DNA of 64,000 nt from Bittarella massiliensis (ex Durand et al. 2017) (GTDB lineage Bacteria; Bacillota; Clostridia; Oscillospirales; Ruminococcaceae). The notes under the pieces were generated by a model. That model was not told the DNA's origin. It saw only the letters and a program-made list of their open reading frames with translations, and searched no databases. Below are positions 48,391 to 57,252 of this stretch, piece after piece (position 1 is the stretch's first letter; each line of letters begins with the position of its first letter). The position numbers and the translations under genes were made by a program. The stretch spans positions 1 through 64,000 of the forward strand of contig NZ_JABFCL010000013.1 in the NCBI RefSeq assembly GCF_017566145.1, written 5' to 3'.

Positions 48391-50115
48391 TCAGATACAC
48401 TCCTTTCCCAACTGGATCTCGGCAATTTCGCGGTAGAGGGGGCAGCTTTTCAAAAGCTCCTGATGCGTTCCCTGGCCGACGATCATTCCATCGTCAACGA
48501 CCAGAATGCGGTCGGCGTCCAAAATCGTGCTCACCCGCTGCGCCACCAGAATAATGGTGGCGTCTCCCATGGCTGCTTTCAGGTTTTTGCGGAGTGTTTG
48601 GTCGGTTTTCATATCCAAAGCGGAAAAGCTGTCGTCAAACACATAGATTTCGGGCTGTTTCATAATCGCTCTTGCAATCGCCATCCGCTGGCGCTGTCCG
48701 CCGGAAAGGTTTGTCCCCCCTTGGGCGATCCGGTCATGATACCCATTTCCCTTTTTCAGGATAAATTCCTCGGCGCACGCAACTTTCGCTGCCGCCTGCC
48801 AATCCTGCTGCGCGCCGTCCTCTTTTCCAAAATTGAGGTTGGAGGCAATATCGCCGGAAAACAGAACGTTTTTCTGGGGGACATAGCCAATCAGGGAGCG
48901 GAGGTCGTCCACGGCATATTCCTTGGCATTTACGCCGTCAATCAAAACCTCTCCGAACAGGGGATCGTACAGGCGGGGGATCAGCTTTAAAATACTGGAT
49001 TTGCCCCGCCCTGTCCCGCCAATAATGGCGGTGATCTCTCCGGGATGGGCTTCAAAGCTGATGTCTTTTAAAATCGGCTCCTGTGCGCCGGGGTAAGCAA
49101 AGGTCACATGACGAAATTCCACCGTGGAGCGGAGCGGGCGCTCCGACAGGGAAAACGAGCCGTCCCGAATCGTGGCTTCTGTCTCCAGTACCTCTGCAAT
49201 ACGCCCTGCGCAGGCATATGCCGTGGGAAACATCATGATGACAAGGGCCAGCATCATCACCGACATCAGCACCATGCTGATATACTGGCTGTTCGCCACC
49301 AGGGAACCGACCTCCATAGCGCCGGTTTCAACATAATGGGCGCCAAGTCCTAAAACCGCCGCTGTGGTCACGCCGAAAATCACATTGATGAGCGGCAGCA
49401 AAAGGCTGGTGATCCGGCCGGACAGCATGGCGGTCGCTGCATAGTCGGCGTTCGCCTCGCCGAAACGGCGGCTTTCCGCCTGCTGTTTATTGAAAGCGCG
49501 GATGACCCGGACCCCCTCCAGTGATTCCAGAAACAGCTGATTGAGACGGTCCAGTTTTTTTCTAAGTTTTACAGAATAGCGGGAAGCAAACAGAATGACA
49601 ATGCCACACCCCACCAATAATACCGGGATCGCAACGGTAAGGACAGAACTGACCTGTCCGCCGGTGGCGGCGGAGAAAATCAAGCCCGCCACCGCCATCA
49701 TCGGCGCAAGGATGCCGATGCGCAAAAGCAGGGTAAGAAAGTTTTGCACGTTGGTAATATCCGATGTGCTTCGCGTGACCAGGCTGGCCGTACCGAACTT
49801 GTCCAGTTCCGCAGCCGAAAAGCTCTGCACCTTTTCAAAAACCTGCCCGCGAAGCGCTGCGGAGAAGTCCGTGGAAATGCGGGACGCGATTTTCACCGAC
49901 AAAAAATTGACGACACAGGCCAGTACTGTGACTCCCGCCATAACAGCAGCAAGGATCAACACCGTGCTGCGGGAAGAATCGGCCACCCCGCTGTTGATCA
50001 TTTGGGCGAGCAGAGAGGGCAGCATCATTTCTGCGACAGCTGCAAACAAAACCAGCACGGACAGCAGGACGATCTGCCGCCCTTTCAATTTCACCTTTGA
50101 AAAAATAGTGCTCAT
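48391..50115 (-). CDS. ABC exporter half-transporter (degenerate-site subunit), 574 aa
   Basis: Same architecture as its partner. Walker A GGTGRGKSS, canonical signature LSGGQRQR, but Walker B VFDDSFSALD has Asp where the catalytic Glu should be. So its signature completes the active site formed with the partner's Walker motifs, while its own Walker site is degenerate. Product likely exports a drug or peptide; substrate unknown. Under the MerR-type promoter at 50706-50736. Confidence 0.93.
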   Translation of the reverse strand: MSTIFSKVKLKGRQIVLLSVLVLFAAVAEMMLPSLLAQMINSGVADSSRSTVLILAAVMAGVTVLACVVNFLSVKIASRISTDFSAALRGQVFEKVQSFSAAELDKFGTASLVTRSTSDITNVQNFLTLLLRIGILAPMMAVAGLIFSAATGGQVSSVLTVAIPVLLVGCGIVILFASRYSVKLRKKLDRLNQLFLESLEGVRVIRAFNKQQAESRRFGEANADYAATAMLSGRITSLLLPLINVIFGVTTAAVLGLGAHYVETGAMEVGSLVANSQYISMVLMSVMMLALVIMMFPTAYACAGRIAEVLETEATIRDGSFSLSERPLRSTVEFRHVTFAYPGAQEPILKDISFEAHPGEITAIIGGTGRGKSSILKLIPRLYDPLFGEVLIDGVNAKEYAVDDLRSLIGYVPQKNVLFSGDIASNLNFGKEDGAQQDWQAAAKVACAEEFILKKGNGYHDRIAQGGTNLSGGQRQRMAIARAIMKQPEIYVFDDSFSALDMKTDQTLRKNLKAAMGDATIILVAQRVSTILDADRILVVDDGMIVGQGTHQELLKSCPLYREIAEIQLGKECI

Positions 50116-50129
50116 AAAATACCCCTTTC

Positions 50130-50672
50130 TCAGACGGCAAGCCGGATGCCAGACAGCCGGAACATCAGCTTCCCTAAAGCGTACTGCTGTAAGTCCATAT
50201 ACTCCTGCTTAGATACGGTGCCGCCAAAGTTTAAAATTTCCATATCTCCGCTGCGCCCGGCGATGTAAATGTCCGACGAGGTGAAGCCGTTTTTGAAATA
50301 AAATCGTCTGCGGGCAATCCGCTGGCCTTTGTTTTCGGCGGTGTCGTCCAGCCGCTCGATCAGCAAAACGATTTTTTTGCCGGGAAAGTATCGGCATATC
50401 TCCTGTAGGATTCGACTGCCGGTCCCGCGGCTGCGGATTTTTGAAGAAACCGCCAGATAATCCACCATCACCATGTTTTTGTAGGGAATCGCCATCACAA
50501 AGCCCTGCAAAACTTCATTCTCCGTTGCTGTCAGCAGCAGTGCCTTCCCTCTGTTTACAGAACGCCGAACCGTAAAAAAAGGTTTTCGCTCTGACTTGGG
50601 AAAGGCTTCCATATAAATCTCTTTTATCTCTTTCCATGGTTTTTGATTTGCATTTAAAATTTCCATCTTCAT
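50130..50672 (-). CDS. GNAT-family acetyltransferase, 180 aa
   Basis: [50 protein letters not shown] contains strand 4 and the acetyl-CoA-binding RxxGxGxxL motif (SRGTGSRIL). First gene of the operon with the two exporter subunits, start ATG 50672 (or 50666). May modify the exported compound, giving two-step resistance; inference from the operon. Confidence 0.87.
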   Translation of the reverse strand: MKMEILNANQKPWKEIKEIYMEAFPKSERKPFFTVRRSVNRGKALLLTATENEVLQGFVMAIPYKNMVMVDYLAVSSKIRSRGTGSRILQEICRYFPGKKIVLLIERLDDTAENKGQRIARRRFYFKNGFTSSDIYIAGRSGDMEILNFGGTVSKQEYMDLQQYALGKLMFRLSGIRLAV

Positions 50673-50681
50673 ACGCCGCCC

Positions 50682-50710
50682 TTGCAATTTTCTTCACTAT
50701 TCGGTATGAT
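50682..50710 (+). promoter_or_regulatory. Promoter of the MerR-family gene
   Basis: TTGCAA (50682-50687), 17 nt, TATGAT (50705-50710), overlapping the divergent operon promoter, so regulator binding should affect both. Confidence 0.6.
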
Positions 50711-50736
50711 AAACGATACAGTAACTGTAATGTCAA
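50706..50736 (-). promoter_or_regulatory. MerR-type 19-bp-spacer promoter of the GNAT/ABC operon
   Basis: On the minus strand, TTGACA (50736-50731) and TATCAT (50711-50706) are separated by 19 nt instead of 17. The spacer contains the dyad TACAGTTACTGTA. The overlong spacer with central dyad is the classical MerR activation architecture. Confidence 0.82.
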
Positions 50737-50746
50737 GGGGCTTGTG

Positions 50747-51565
50747 ATGACAAAGAAAAAATATTTATATACCACAGGGCAATTTGCCAAACTCAACGGC
50801 GTCAACAAGCGCACGCTGCACTATTACGATGAGATCGGGCTGTTTTCTCCCGAAATCAAAGGGGAAAACGGCTACCGCTACTACACCTGTTTTCAGACAG
50901 TACAGCTGGAGCTGATTTTGATCCTGCGAAAGATCGGCTTATCCATTGAAGAGATCGTCCGTTATCAGCAAAGGACATTGGGCGCTTCCTTCGCGGAGCT
51001 GATCGAAGAGAGAAAAGCCCTGATTGACAAATCCATTCGGGAGCTTCTGAACACGAAAGCCTTTTTGGAACAAAAATCTCAAAAACTGTCCTTAAGCCTT
51101 ACAGCTAAAGAGGGGGAGATCGAAGTGGTCACACTTCCCGAACAGCGCATTTTGCTCAGTGCCCCGATTACCGGGGCCTATGACGACAGCGATTTTGCTG
51201 TTGCGGGAGATTTTTCTTTGCGGTTAAAATCCATCTTCGGCCTTTATGACAATTTCGGAAGCCGAATTTCAGTCGAGAAGATCGCAGCCAGAAACTATGC
51301 CGATTACGACTGCTTTTTTGCCTACGGCAGGGAGGATACAGAAGTTTACGACACGGTGCGGCCTGCTGGGACATATCTGCGGGCCTTTTGTCTGGGAGGG
51401 TGGAAAAAGTTGGAGAAGGTTTACCAAAACATCTGCACTTTTGCAGAGGAAAACCAAATGGAGCTGGTTGGATATTCCTATGAGGAGGGCCTAAACGAAA
51501 TGTCCCTGCAAAGCCGTGACGAGTATATTACTATGATCACAGTCGGCTGCAAAAAAACTGAATAG
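50747..51565 (+). CDS. MerR-family regulator with GyrI-like effector domain, 272 aa
   Basis: The start is ATG 50747; the longer frame crosses the promoter. The N-terminal winged helix ([28 protein letters not shown]...NGYRYY) is followed by a dimerisation coiled coil (about 80-120) and a GyrI/BmrR-like ligand domain (about 125-272). It most likely senses a drug-like ligand and activates the divergent GNAT/exporter operon by untwisting its 19-bp-spacer promoter. Confidence 0.92.
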   Translation: MTKKKYLYTTGQFAKLNGVNKRTLHYYDEIGLFSPEIKGENGYRYYTCFQTVQLELILILRKIGLSIEEIVRYQQRTLGASFAELIEERKALIDKSIRELLNTKAFLEQKSQKLSLSLTAKEGEIEVVTLPEQRILLSAPITGAYDDSDFAVAGDFSLRLKSIFGLYDNFGSRISVEKIAARNYADYDCFFAYGREDTEVYDTVRPAGTYLRAFCLGGWKKLEKVYQNICTFAEENQMELVGYSYEEGLNEMSLQSRDEYITMITVGCKKTE

Positions 51566-51963
51566 AGATCGGAATTGGGCCCCCAAAAATGACACATCCA
51601 AAATAAAACTCTTAAAAAAAGCGCAATGCAAAAATGATAACAGCTTTATTCTGAACCCGAAATTCTCTTTTTTACTTTGGCAGACGGGTATCTTTTTTGT
51701 AACCCAAACCCAAGAAGAGAGTCCCGACACGCAATTCGCGTGTCGGGCTTTTTGACGTTTATGGCGGTATCTGCTTGAAACCTAAAATGCCCCTTTTGTT
51801 GAGAAGCCTCTCTTTTTGGCACGGCATTCTTGCTCTTTCTGCTCTGGAGGTCTATACTTATGTTATAATTGCAGTTTTTCGTTGTGATAGAGGGATCGTT
51901 TAAATAAAAGTATCCCTTTTGATAATATGCATTGCATTATTATTGTAAAGGCGGGTATGAAAG
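51566..51963. other. Intergenic stretch with terminator and repeat
   Basis: No gene seen. CCCGACACGC/GCGTGTCGGG (51723-51747, loop AATTC) followed by CTTTTTG is an intrinsic terminator on the + strand. The 23-bp imperfect repeat copy is at 51691-51713. An A/T-rich run precedes the EVE-domain gene. Confidence 0.6.
51691..51713 (+). repeat. Right copy of the 23-bp imperfect direct repeat
   Basis: TCTTTTTTGTAAC...AAACCCAA; see 46347-46369. Confidence 0.5.
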
Positions 51964-53070
51964 ATGTCATACTATATTGACTTGTTTTCACCTGAAACAT
52001 ATTTGGCTTTTTCTAGTTCCAACCGAGGAATTTCTGGATTTAGGGAAAACCGGCGAAGGATTGCCGCCAATATTAAGCCTGGAGATAAATTTATCTGCTA
52101 TATGACAAAGCTCTCCCGCTGGGTGGGCGTTTTTGAGATTTCTTCCGACTATTTTATAGATGACCACCCCATTTTCATGCAGTCCAATGATCCATTTGTC
52201 ATCCGCTTTCGCGTGTCGACCAAGGTCTGGCTTGAGCCGGAGGCTGGCATCCCCATCAACAGCGAAATTTGTTGGAGACATCTTTCATTTACAAGGGATT
52301 TGCGCCGAGACAGCCGTTTCTGGACAGGCATGGTGCGCAGCAGTTTGACAAAGCTTTCTGAAGAGGACGGACAGTATTTAGAGGCCCTTTTGACAACTCA
52401 GAGCAGGGAGTTGCAAAGTTACCCGCTGACTGACGCCGAAAAGAAAAAGCTCTGGCCTTCGGTGATCAACTCAGGGACTGGACAGATCGCAGTATCTATC
52501 CCAGATGGGGAAAATAGACCTTCCAATCGGCGCGGGACAGAGACAGAGCATACACAAATTCAGGCTGCGCTCGCAAAAATCGGCGAATCGATGGGTTTTC
52601 GTATTTGGCTTCCCAATACAGATCACCAGCGGGTCTTAGAGATATGGCGCCCCGCTGATGACAATGTTTTATTGGAGCATCTGCCCCTGAATTACGACAG
52701 TGTAACCTTGAGAACGATTGAGAATATAGATGTTCTCTGGATTCGACGGAACGCGATCACCCGTGCATTCGAGGTAGAGCATTCTACCTCGGTGTATTCT
52801 GGCCTTTTGCGAATGGCAGATTTAATGAGTTTACAGCCAAACTTGAAAATTAAAGCCCATATTGTCGCTCCGATTACCCGTCGTAGAAAAGTTCTTCAGG
52901 AAATGTCCCGCCCTGTTTTTGCGCTGATGGAGAGTGGGCCAATGGCAGAATCGTGTTCCTACTTGTCATATGACGCAATAAAAGAGCTAGGCGGCGAACG
53001 GAACCTTTCTCACATGAATGACAGCGTTTTGGAAGATTATGCGGAATACGCACAGGAAGCCGATTTTTAG
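51964..53070 (+). CDS. EVE-domain protein fused to a nuclease-like domain, 368 aa
   Basis: Residues 1-150 form an EVE/PUA-like fold (MSYYIDLFSPETYLAFSSSN ... KPGDKFICYMTKLSRWVGVFEI), a reader of modified bases. After a linker, residues about 195-300 show a restriction-endonuclease-like pattern: EHTQIQAALAKIGESMGFRIWLP, then D256 in IDVLW and E270-V-E272 in AFEVEHSTSVYSGLLRMADL. This suggests a single-protein, modification-dependent (type IV-like) restriction factor. There is no methylase next to it. The canonical Lys of PD-(D/E)XK is replaced, so cleavage is unproven. Confidence 0.7.
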   Translation: MSYYIDLFSPETYLAFSSSNRGISGFRENRRRIAANIKPGDKFICYMTKLSRWVGVFEISSDYFIDDHPIFMQSNDPFVIRFRVSTKVWLEPEAGIPINSEICWRHLSFTRDLRRDSRFWTGMVRSSLTKLSEEDGQYLEALLTTQSRELQSYPLTDAEKKKLWPSVINSGTGQIAVSIPDGENRPSNRRGTETEHTQIQAALAKIGESMGFRIWLPNTDHQRVLEIWRPADDNVLLEHLPLNYDSVTLRTIENIDVLWIRRNAITRAFEVEHSTSVYSGLLRMADLMSLQPNLKIKAHIVAPITRRRKVLQEMSRPVFALMESGPMAESCSYLSYDAIKELGGERNLSHMNDSVLEDYAEYAQEADF

Positions 53071-53810
53071 AGATGGTACCTTTTTATCAGTGTTTCCCCA
53101 AACAGGCCACAGTTGTTTGCTTTATGGGGTTTGAATCTGTATTTAACTGGAAGGTGTTGTCCCGCGAAATGCAATAAAGGGTGCATTCCAATCAGCTCGA
53201 GATGATGCTTTGTTTATATTGGGCCGGGCTGTCGTTGCGCGTTGTCGGGGGAGGGGCTGGCACATAAGCGTACAGTCCGCGGACAAAAGCAGCGCGATCC
53301 CTGCTGTGTGATACAACGGGACGAGAGAGACGACACTGGACTTCAATGGGAGAAAGGTGATGGGCTTGAGGTTTTTGGCATAGCGAACACGGCGGATTGC
53401 TGGGTAGGCGAGTGCGCTTTTACGGCGGTTTGGTCTGGAGCGTTGGAGACAGACCAAACGATGCTACCATCCTCCTGAATGGCAGCGGCCAATCTCTCCC
53501 ATCTGCTGTTTTCCCAGAGTTAGTGGCGGTAAGGGATGAGGCGAGTACTGCGGCGCAAAAGGCTGTCCGAGCAAATTAAGAGCCAGACAATCGGGGGCAT
53601 TCGCCCGTACGCGCATGGCGCGCATTTTGTACGGGCACAGCGCCAAGCCCATCGGGCAAAAAAGAGCCACAACTCTCTTCTTTGCTCGACAAACAAGCCC
53701 AATCACAAACCGCGGTCAGGCTTGTTTGCTTTTTCAGTAAAAGACGCCCGTGTGGAAAACTGCTTCCCTTATTTCAAAAGAATCCGCAAGGAGCCCGCTC
53801 TCTTAAAGTT
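53071..53810. other. 740-bp stretch without a convincing gene
   Basis: Short frames exist on both strands but none has a good start site or recognisable protein. Notable are a GCCCGTAC/GTACGGGC stem with inner GCGC pairs (53603-53636), and a terminator CAAACAAGCC/GGCTTGTTTG with CTTTTT (53690-53734) on the + strand, so a small + transcript ending at about 53734 is possible. It could also be gene remnants. Confidence 0.45.
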
Positions 53811-54287
53811 TTACCGCGGCGGGTTGCACTTGGAGCAGGGACTATAACTGCGCTTGGCGTCGTCCAGCGAGATGGGAATGCAGCTCTTTTTTAAGTACTG
53901 GCAGCCGGCGCGGTGGTATTTTTCCCCCGTCTTGGTCACGTAGACGGTGACGCTCTGCGTGGGTTCTGGCGAAGGGGCGGCGGAACTACTGGGAGAAGCG
54001 GCAGGGGCGGGGGCTTCGGCCGGCGGTTGGGAGGGTGCGGCGGTGGAAGACGCCGGTTTGGACGGAGCTGAAGAAGCGCTTTTGGGGACTGCGATAGCCG
54101 AGGAGGGCTGAGAGCTGGAGGGCGACTGGCTGCTGGAAGCAGAGGGGGAAACCCTGCTGGAAGAGACTTCGCTGGAGGCGGTAGCCGGAGAAGAGGGGGC
54201 CAAGGAGCCGTTTCCGTCGCCTTTGGTGGAGGAGCAGCCGCCCAGGCAGAGGGCGGCTGCCAGCAAGAGAGCCAACAACTTTTTCAC
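53811..54287 (-). CDS. Lipoprotein with Ser/Pro/Ala linker and C-terminal Cys-pair domain, 158 aa
   Basis: Lipobox LGGC with Cys18. Residues about 20-110 are a Ser/Pro/Ala spacer. The end VTVYVTKTGEKYHRAGCQYLKKSCIPISLDDAKRSYSPCSKC is a small domain with GCxYLKxS and CxxC, seen as a C-terminal module in secreted Firmicutes nucleases and other surface proteins. It probably displays this domain outside the membrane. Confidence 0.82.
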   Translation of the reverse strand: MKKLLALLLAAALCLGGCSSTKGDGNGSLAPSSPATASSEVSSSRVSPSASSSQSPSSSQPSSAIAVPKSASSAPSKPASSTAAPSQPPAEAPAPAASPSSSAAPSPEPTQSVTVYVTKTGEKYHRAGCQYLKKSCIPISLDDAKRSYSPCSKCNPPR

Positions 54288-54454
54288 GACAACATCTCCC
54301 TATTGATCGGATGGGCTTTTTCCCATCCTAGCGGAGAGGAGGGCGAACTGTCGTGAAAAGTTTGTCGAAAAGAAGAGAAATTTGGTGAGGAGAAGGGCGG
54401 TCATTAAAAGCAGTTGATGGGGAGAATCCATGACTCTCTTGAGAAGCAGAGATG

Positions 54455-54480
54455 AAAAAAGCCCTTGAAAGGGGGCTTTT
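54455..54480 (-). terminator. Terminator of the HTH/DUF6514 pair
   Basis: AAAAGCCC...GGGCTTTTTT on the minus strand, 14 nt past the DUF6514 stop. Confidence 0.8.
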
Positions 54481-54493
54481 CACGCGGTAAACC

Positions 54494-54729
54494 CTATTTT
54501 CCAAAGGCGTCTTCGATCACGTCCATCAGGTGTTCCGGCACCAGCTCGTACCGGTTGCACAGAGCGGTGATCCGCTCGACAAAGGGGCGGGAGACCGAGA
54601 CGTCGGACACCTGGCGGAGGAGGCATTTGCCGTCCCCTCTCTGTGCCAGACGTGGATGACGTAGGTGAGAAAGGTGCCGCTGTCGGCAACCTGGCGGAGT
54701 TCCTGAAACACCGCGCACTCGAATTGCAA
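54494..54729 (-). pseudogene. DUF6514-like gene with a frameshift
   Basis: It starts with TTG at 54729, directly behind the HTH stop: QFECAVFQELRQVADSGTFLTYVIHVWHRE, then the frame is lost. One extra G in the run at 54634-54637 restores the family-like end GKCLLRQVSDVSVSRPFVERIT...ELVPEHLMDVIEDAFGK in the neighbouring frame. The intact family is about 75-110 residues of unknown function in Clostridia. The G-run makes either a real phase change or a sequencing error possible. Confidence 0.7.
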
Positions 54730-54954
54730 CTACATCGCCTCCTCTCGCAGGACATCCAAACTGAAGCCCAGTTGGGAAGGAATCTGCAAAGCGGTCGCCA
54801 GGCTGGGGTTGGTGTGCCCGTTTTCGAGGTTGTGATAGTTGCGGGGACTGATGCCGCAGAGTTCCGCCATCTTTTCCTGGGTCAGGCCACGCGCCTCTCT
54901 GGCCAGTCTGAGTCGCAGCCAAAATTGCACCGCTACTCGCTTGAGTTTGTCCAC
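54730..54954 (-). CDS. XRE-family transcriptional regulator, 74 aa
   Basis: HTH LTQEKMAELCGISPRNYHNLENGHTNPSLATALQIPSQL. GTG 54954 after GGAGGTG. Its stop abuts the DUF6514-like start, so the two form a small operon. Most of 54955-55224 upstream is promoter region without a gene. Confidence 0.85.
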   Translation of the reverse strand: MDKLKRVAVQFWLRLRLAREARGLTQEKMAELCGISPRNYHNLENGHTNPSLATALQIPSQLGFSLDVLREEAM

Positions 54955-55224
54955 TTTGCCACCTCCATGCTGGAATAATAATCAAATTTGCGAAGCAGCA
55001 CAATGAACAGTTGTGTGCAATTTTCTATTTTTCGTAGATTCTTTCCGAAAAGGGGCTCTTTCAGGCGAAAAAGAGGGCCAAAGACGGCGTGAGGGGGAGG
55101 GAAAGAGGTGAAGGCAGTCGGAAGAGGAGAAGGAGCCTGCACAGTTTTTAGGGGAAAGGGCGGGAGGACTGGCGGAGAAGAGGACAGGAAAACCCGCCTT
55201 GCCCGGGCAAGGCGGGTTGGAGTT

Positions 55225-56178
55225 TTATTCCAGCAGCATCTTCAAGACGCGCTCCTTGAAAAGGGCGGCGTCCATCCGCTTGATGAGGCGGGCGTTGGCC
55301 GGCCTGTTTTGATAGCCCCCGGCGGTGGCGACGGCGTTGGGGAGGAAGGGGATGACCTGGCCGTAGGTGGCCTCCTCCCGGTAGCAGGTATAGCAAAAGC
55401 GGTCCTCCGCCTCTAGCACCGTGTCTGGCCAGAGGGCTGCGGCTGCGGCGAGGGCATCGGGCAGGGGCACGGTGGGGTAGCCCAGGCGGGCAGTGGCCAT
55501 CTCCAGCAGCACCCGGTTGCTCTGCACCACAAACGAGGCCAGAGTGGAGCCTGACTGGTTGAGACGGTCGATGTCTTGGGCGCTGAAAGCGGTCTCGCCC
55601 AGGCAGAGGTCAAACCCGGCGATGGTGAGGGGAATTCCGCTTCGCAGTACCGCGTCGTAGGCCTCGGCGTCCACCAGCACATTGAACTCGGCCACGGCGG
55701 TCTCCATCCCCAGACTGTACCCGCCGGTTCCCATGGAGTAGATGTGTTTGACCCCCTGCATGGCTTCGGGCTCCTTCATCAGGGCAAGGGCAATGTTGGT
55801 GGCGGGCCCGATCATCAGGATTTCCAGTTCACCGGAGAAGCGTTTGGCCAGCTGGCAGATCACATCCACCGCATGCCCCTCCTGGGGGGCGATGTGGGGG
55901 TGCACCAGGCCGCAGTCGCCCATGCCGTCGTTGCCGTGGGCGTGTACGGTGGTGAGGGGCTCGCGCAGCAGGGGGCGGGAGGCACCCTTGTAGACCGGCG
56001 GCAGTTCGTCCCCCATCCATTCCAGTGTCGCCAGGGCGTTTTGGGTGGCCTGTTCCAGGTCCACGTTGCCGAACACGGTGGTGACTGCCTCCACCTGTAT
56101 GTCGCTGTCCGCAAGCATCATCATCAGGGCGAGGGCGTCGTCTCCTCCGGTGTCGGTGTCGATGATAAAGTGTCGCAT
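55225..56178 (-). CDS. Inosine-uridine-preferring nucleoside hydrolase family, 317 aa
   Basis: The calcium-binding DTDTGGDDALAL near residue 6 (canonical DxDxxxDD), later LDAEAYD-like and NVLVDAEAYDAVLRSG. The start is ATG 56178 after GAGAGGAGAGAAG; the frame further upstream is promoter. Cleaves the N-glycosidic bond of nucleosides for base salvage. Shares its upstream region with the Crp/Fnr gene. Confidence 0.92.
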   Translation of the reverse strand: MRHFIIDTDTGGDDALALMMMLADSDIQVEAVTTVFGNVDLEQATQNALATLEWMGDELPPVYKGASRPLLREPLTTVHAHGNDGMGDCGLVHPHIAPQEGHAVDVICQLAKRFSGELEILMIGPATNIALALMKEPEAMQGVKHIYSMGTGGYSLGMETAVAEFNVLVDAEAYDAVLRSGIPLTIAGFDLCLGETAFSAQDIDRLNQSGSTLASFVVQSNRVLLEMATARLGYPTVPLPDALAAAAALWPDTVLEAEDRFCYTCYREEATYGQVIPFLPNAVATAGGYQNRPANARLIKRMDAALFKERVLKMLLE

Positions 56179-56197
56179 CTCTCTTCTCCTCTCTCGG

Positions 56198-56258
56198 TTG
56201 ACGGTTGGTTTTCCCCAGTATAGAATGAGGTCGATGGTGAAATCCAGGTCACTTGACC
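56198..56258 (+). promoter_or_regulatory. Promoter and operator of the Crp/Fnr gene
   Basis: TTGACG (56198-56203), 17 nt, TAGAAT (56221-56226); then the perfect dyad GGTCA-CT-TGACC (56247-56258) just after the predicted start, a position suited for autorepression. On the other strand a TATACT (56222-56217) may serve the nucleoside hydrolase. Confidence 0.6.
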
Positions 56259-56288
56259 AAAACACGATGTTTCGTTTGGAGGTGCGCC

Positions 56289-56918
56289 ATGAAGGGACTG
56301 ATTGATTTTTTGGAGGCGGCTCCGGCGGCGGTCAGGCGCCAGCTGGAAGAGGTGTCGTTTGCGCGGCGGGCCCCCATCCTCTGGGAGGGGATGGAGAACA
56401 GCGCCGTCTACATCCTCCTGGAGGGGGACGCCGAGGGGTATTTGCAGGGCGTTCGGGGACAGGTGTCGCCGGTATTTCACTACTGCGCCCCCAGTCTCTT
56501 CGGCGAGTTCGAGGTGTTTTGCGGGCGGGAGAACGTCATCAATGTGGCGGCGGTCAGCCCCTGCCGGCTGTACCGCCTCTCCCGCGGCGCCTTTTTGGAG
56601 TGGATGCGAGCCGACTTTGACTTTACCCAGTACGTGGTGGCCCAACTGGTGCGCAAGTTGACCGAGAACACCGTCCTCTTTGACAAGTTTGGCCGCTATA
56701 CGGTGAAGGAGCGGGTGCTGCGCACTGTGGCTGCTTGGCACCGGGCCGGGAGGCTGCCCCAACTGACCAAAGAGGTGTTGACGGTGGAGGCGGGTGCCCC
56801 GCTGCGCAGCGTCAATCGGGCCGTGGCCACCTGTGCCGGAGAGGGGATTTTTTGTTGGGAAAAGCGGCGCTTCCGGGTGCTTGACGAGGCGGCCCTAAGT
56901 GGTTTTTTGCCCCAGTGA
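56289..56918 (+). CDS. Crp/Fnr-family transcriptional regulator, 209 aa
   Basis: The N-terminal cyclic-nucleotide-type beta barrel (ILWEGMENSAVYILLEGDAEGYL...CAPSLFGEFEVFCG) is followed by a dimer helix and a C-terminal winged helix (LTKEVLTVEAGAPLRSVNRAVATCAGEGIF). The start is ATG 56289 after GGAGGTG. It lacks an Fnr-type Cys cluster. Divergent from nucleoside hydrolase, it probably controls that gene and itself through the GGTCA-N2-TGACC site. Confidence 0.9.
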   Translation: MKGLIDFLEAAPAAVRRQLEEVSFARRAPILWEGMENSAVYILLEGDAEGYLQGVRGQVSPVFHYCAPSLFGEFEVFCGRENVINVAAVSPCRLYRLSRGAFLEWMRADFDFTQYVVAQLVRKLTENTVLFDKFGRYTVKERVLRTVAAWHRAGRLPQLTKEVLTVEAGAPLRSVNRAVATCAGEGIFCWEKRRFRVLDEAALSGFLPQ

Positions 56919-57252
56919 GGGGGGACAGCTGGGGCGGAAGGGCGGACAGGAAAAAGCCGGGCCCCACTGTGTGCGGTGCACGGCAGGGCCCGGTTTTTGC
57001 CGGGGAATAAAAAATTTGAAACGGGATTTGACGTTCAATTCTGTGCCCGTCTGCCCCGCCGGGGGCGGGACTTTTTCCAAGGGCAATGCGGCGGCGATTG
57101 CGGCGGACGGCGCGGCAGCTCCCAGTTGGCGGAGGGGTGTCTGGCCTGCCCCGAATCGGCCGCTGAAAACAGGGGCACAGTTGCCCCGGCGAAGAAGAAA
57201 GAGGGGGCGGGAGCAGTTTCTTGCTCCCGCCCCCTCTTTTGGCACAGGTGGA
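56919..57252. other. Intergenic region with two terminators
   Basis: CCGGGCCC/GGGCCCGG (56957-56993) with TTTTT ends the + Crp/Fnr gene. AAAGAGGGGGCGGGAGCA (57198-57215) paired with 57222-57239 ends the minus-strand pilin-like gene and works both ways. No gene lies between. Confidence 0.8.

Noticed and set aside
53143-53457. 104-aa minus frame as a possible transposase remnant
   Set aside because: No transposase motif, no terminal inverted repeats, no target duplication; kept only as unexplained sequence.
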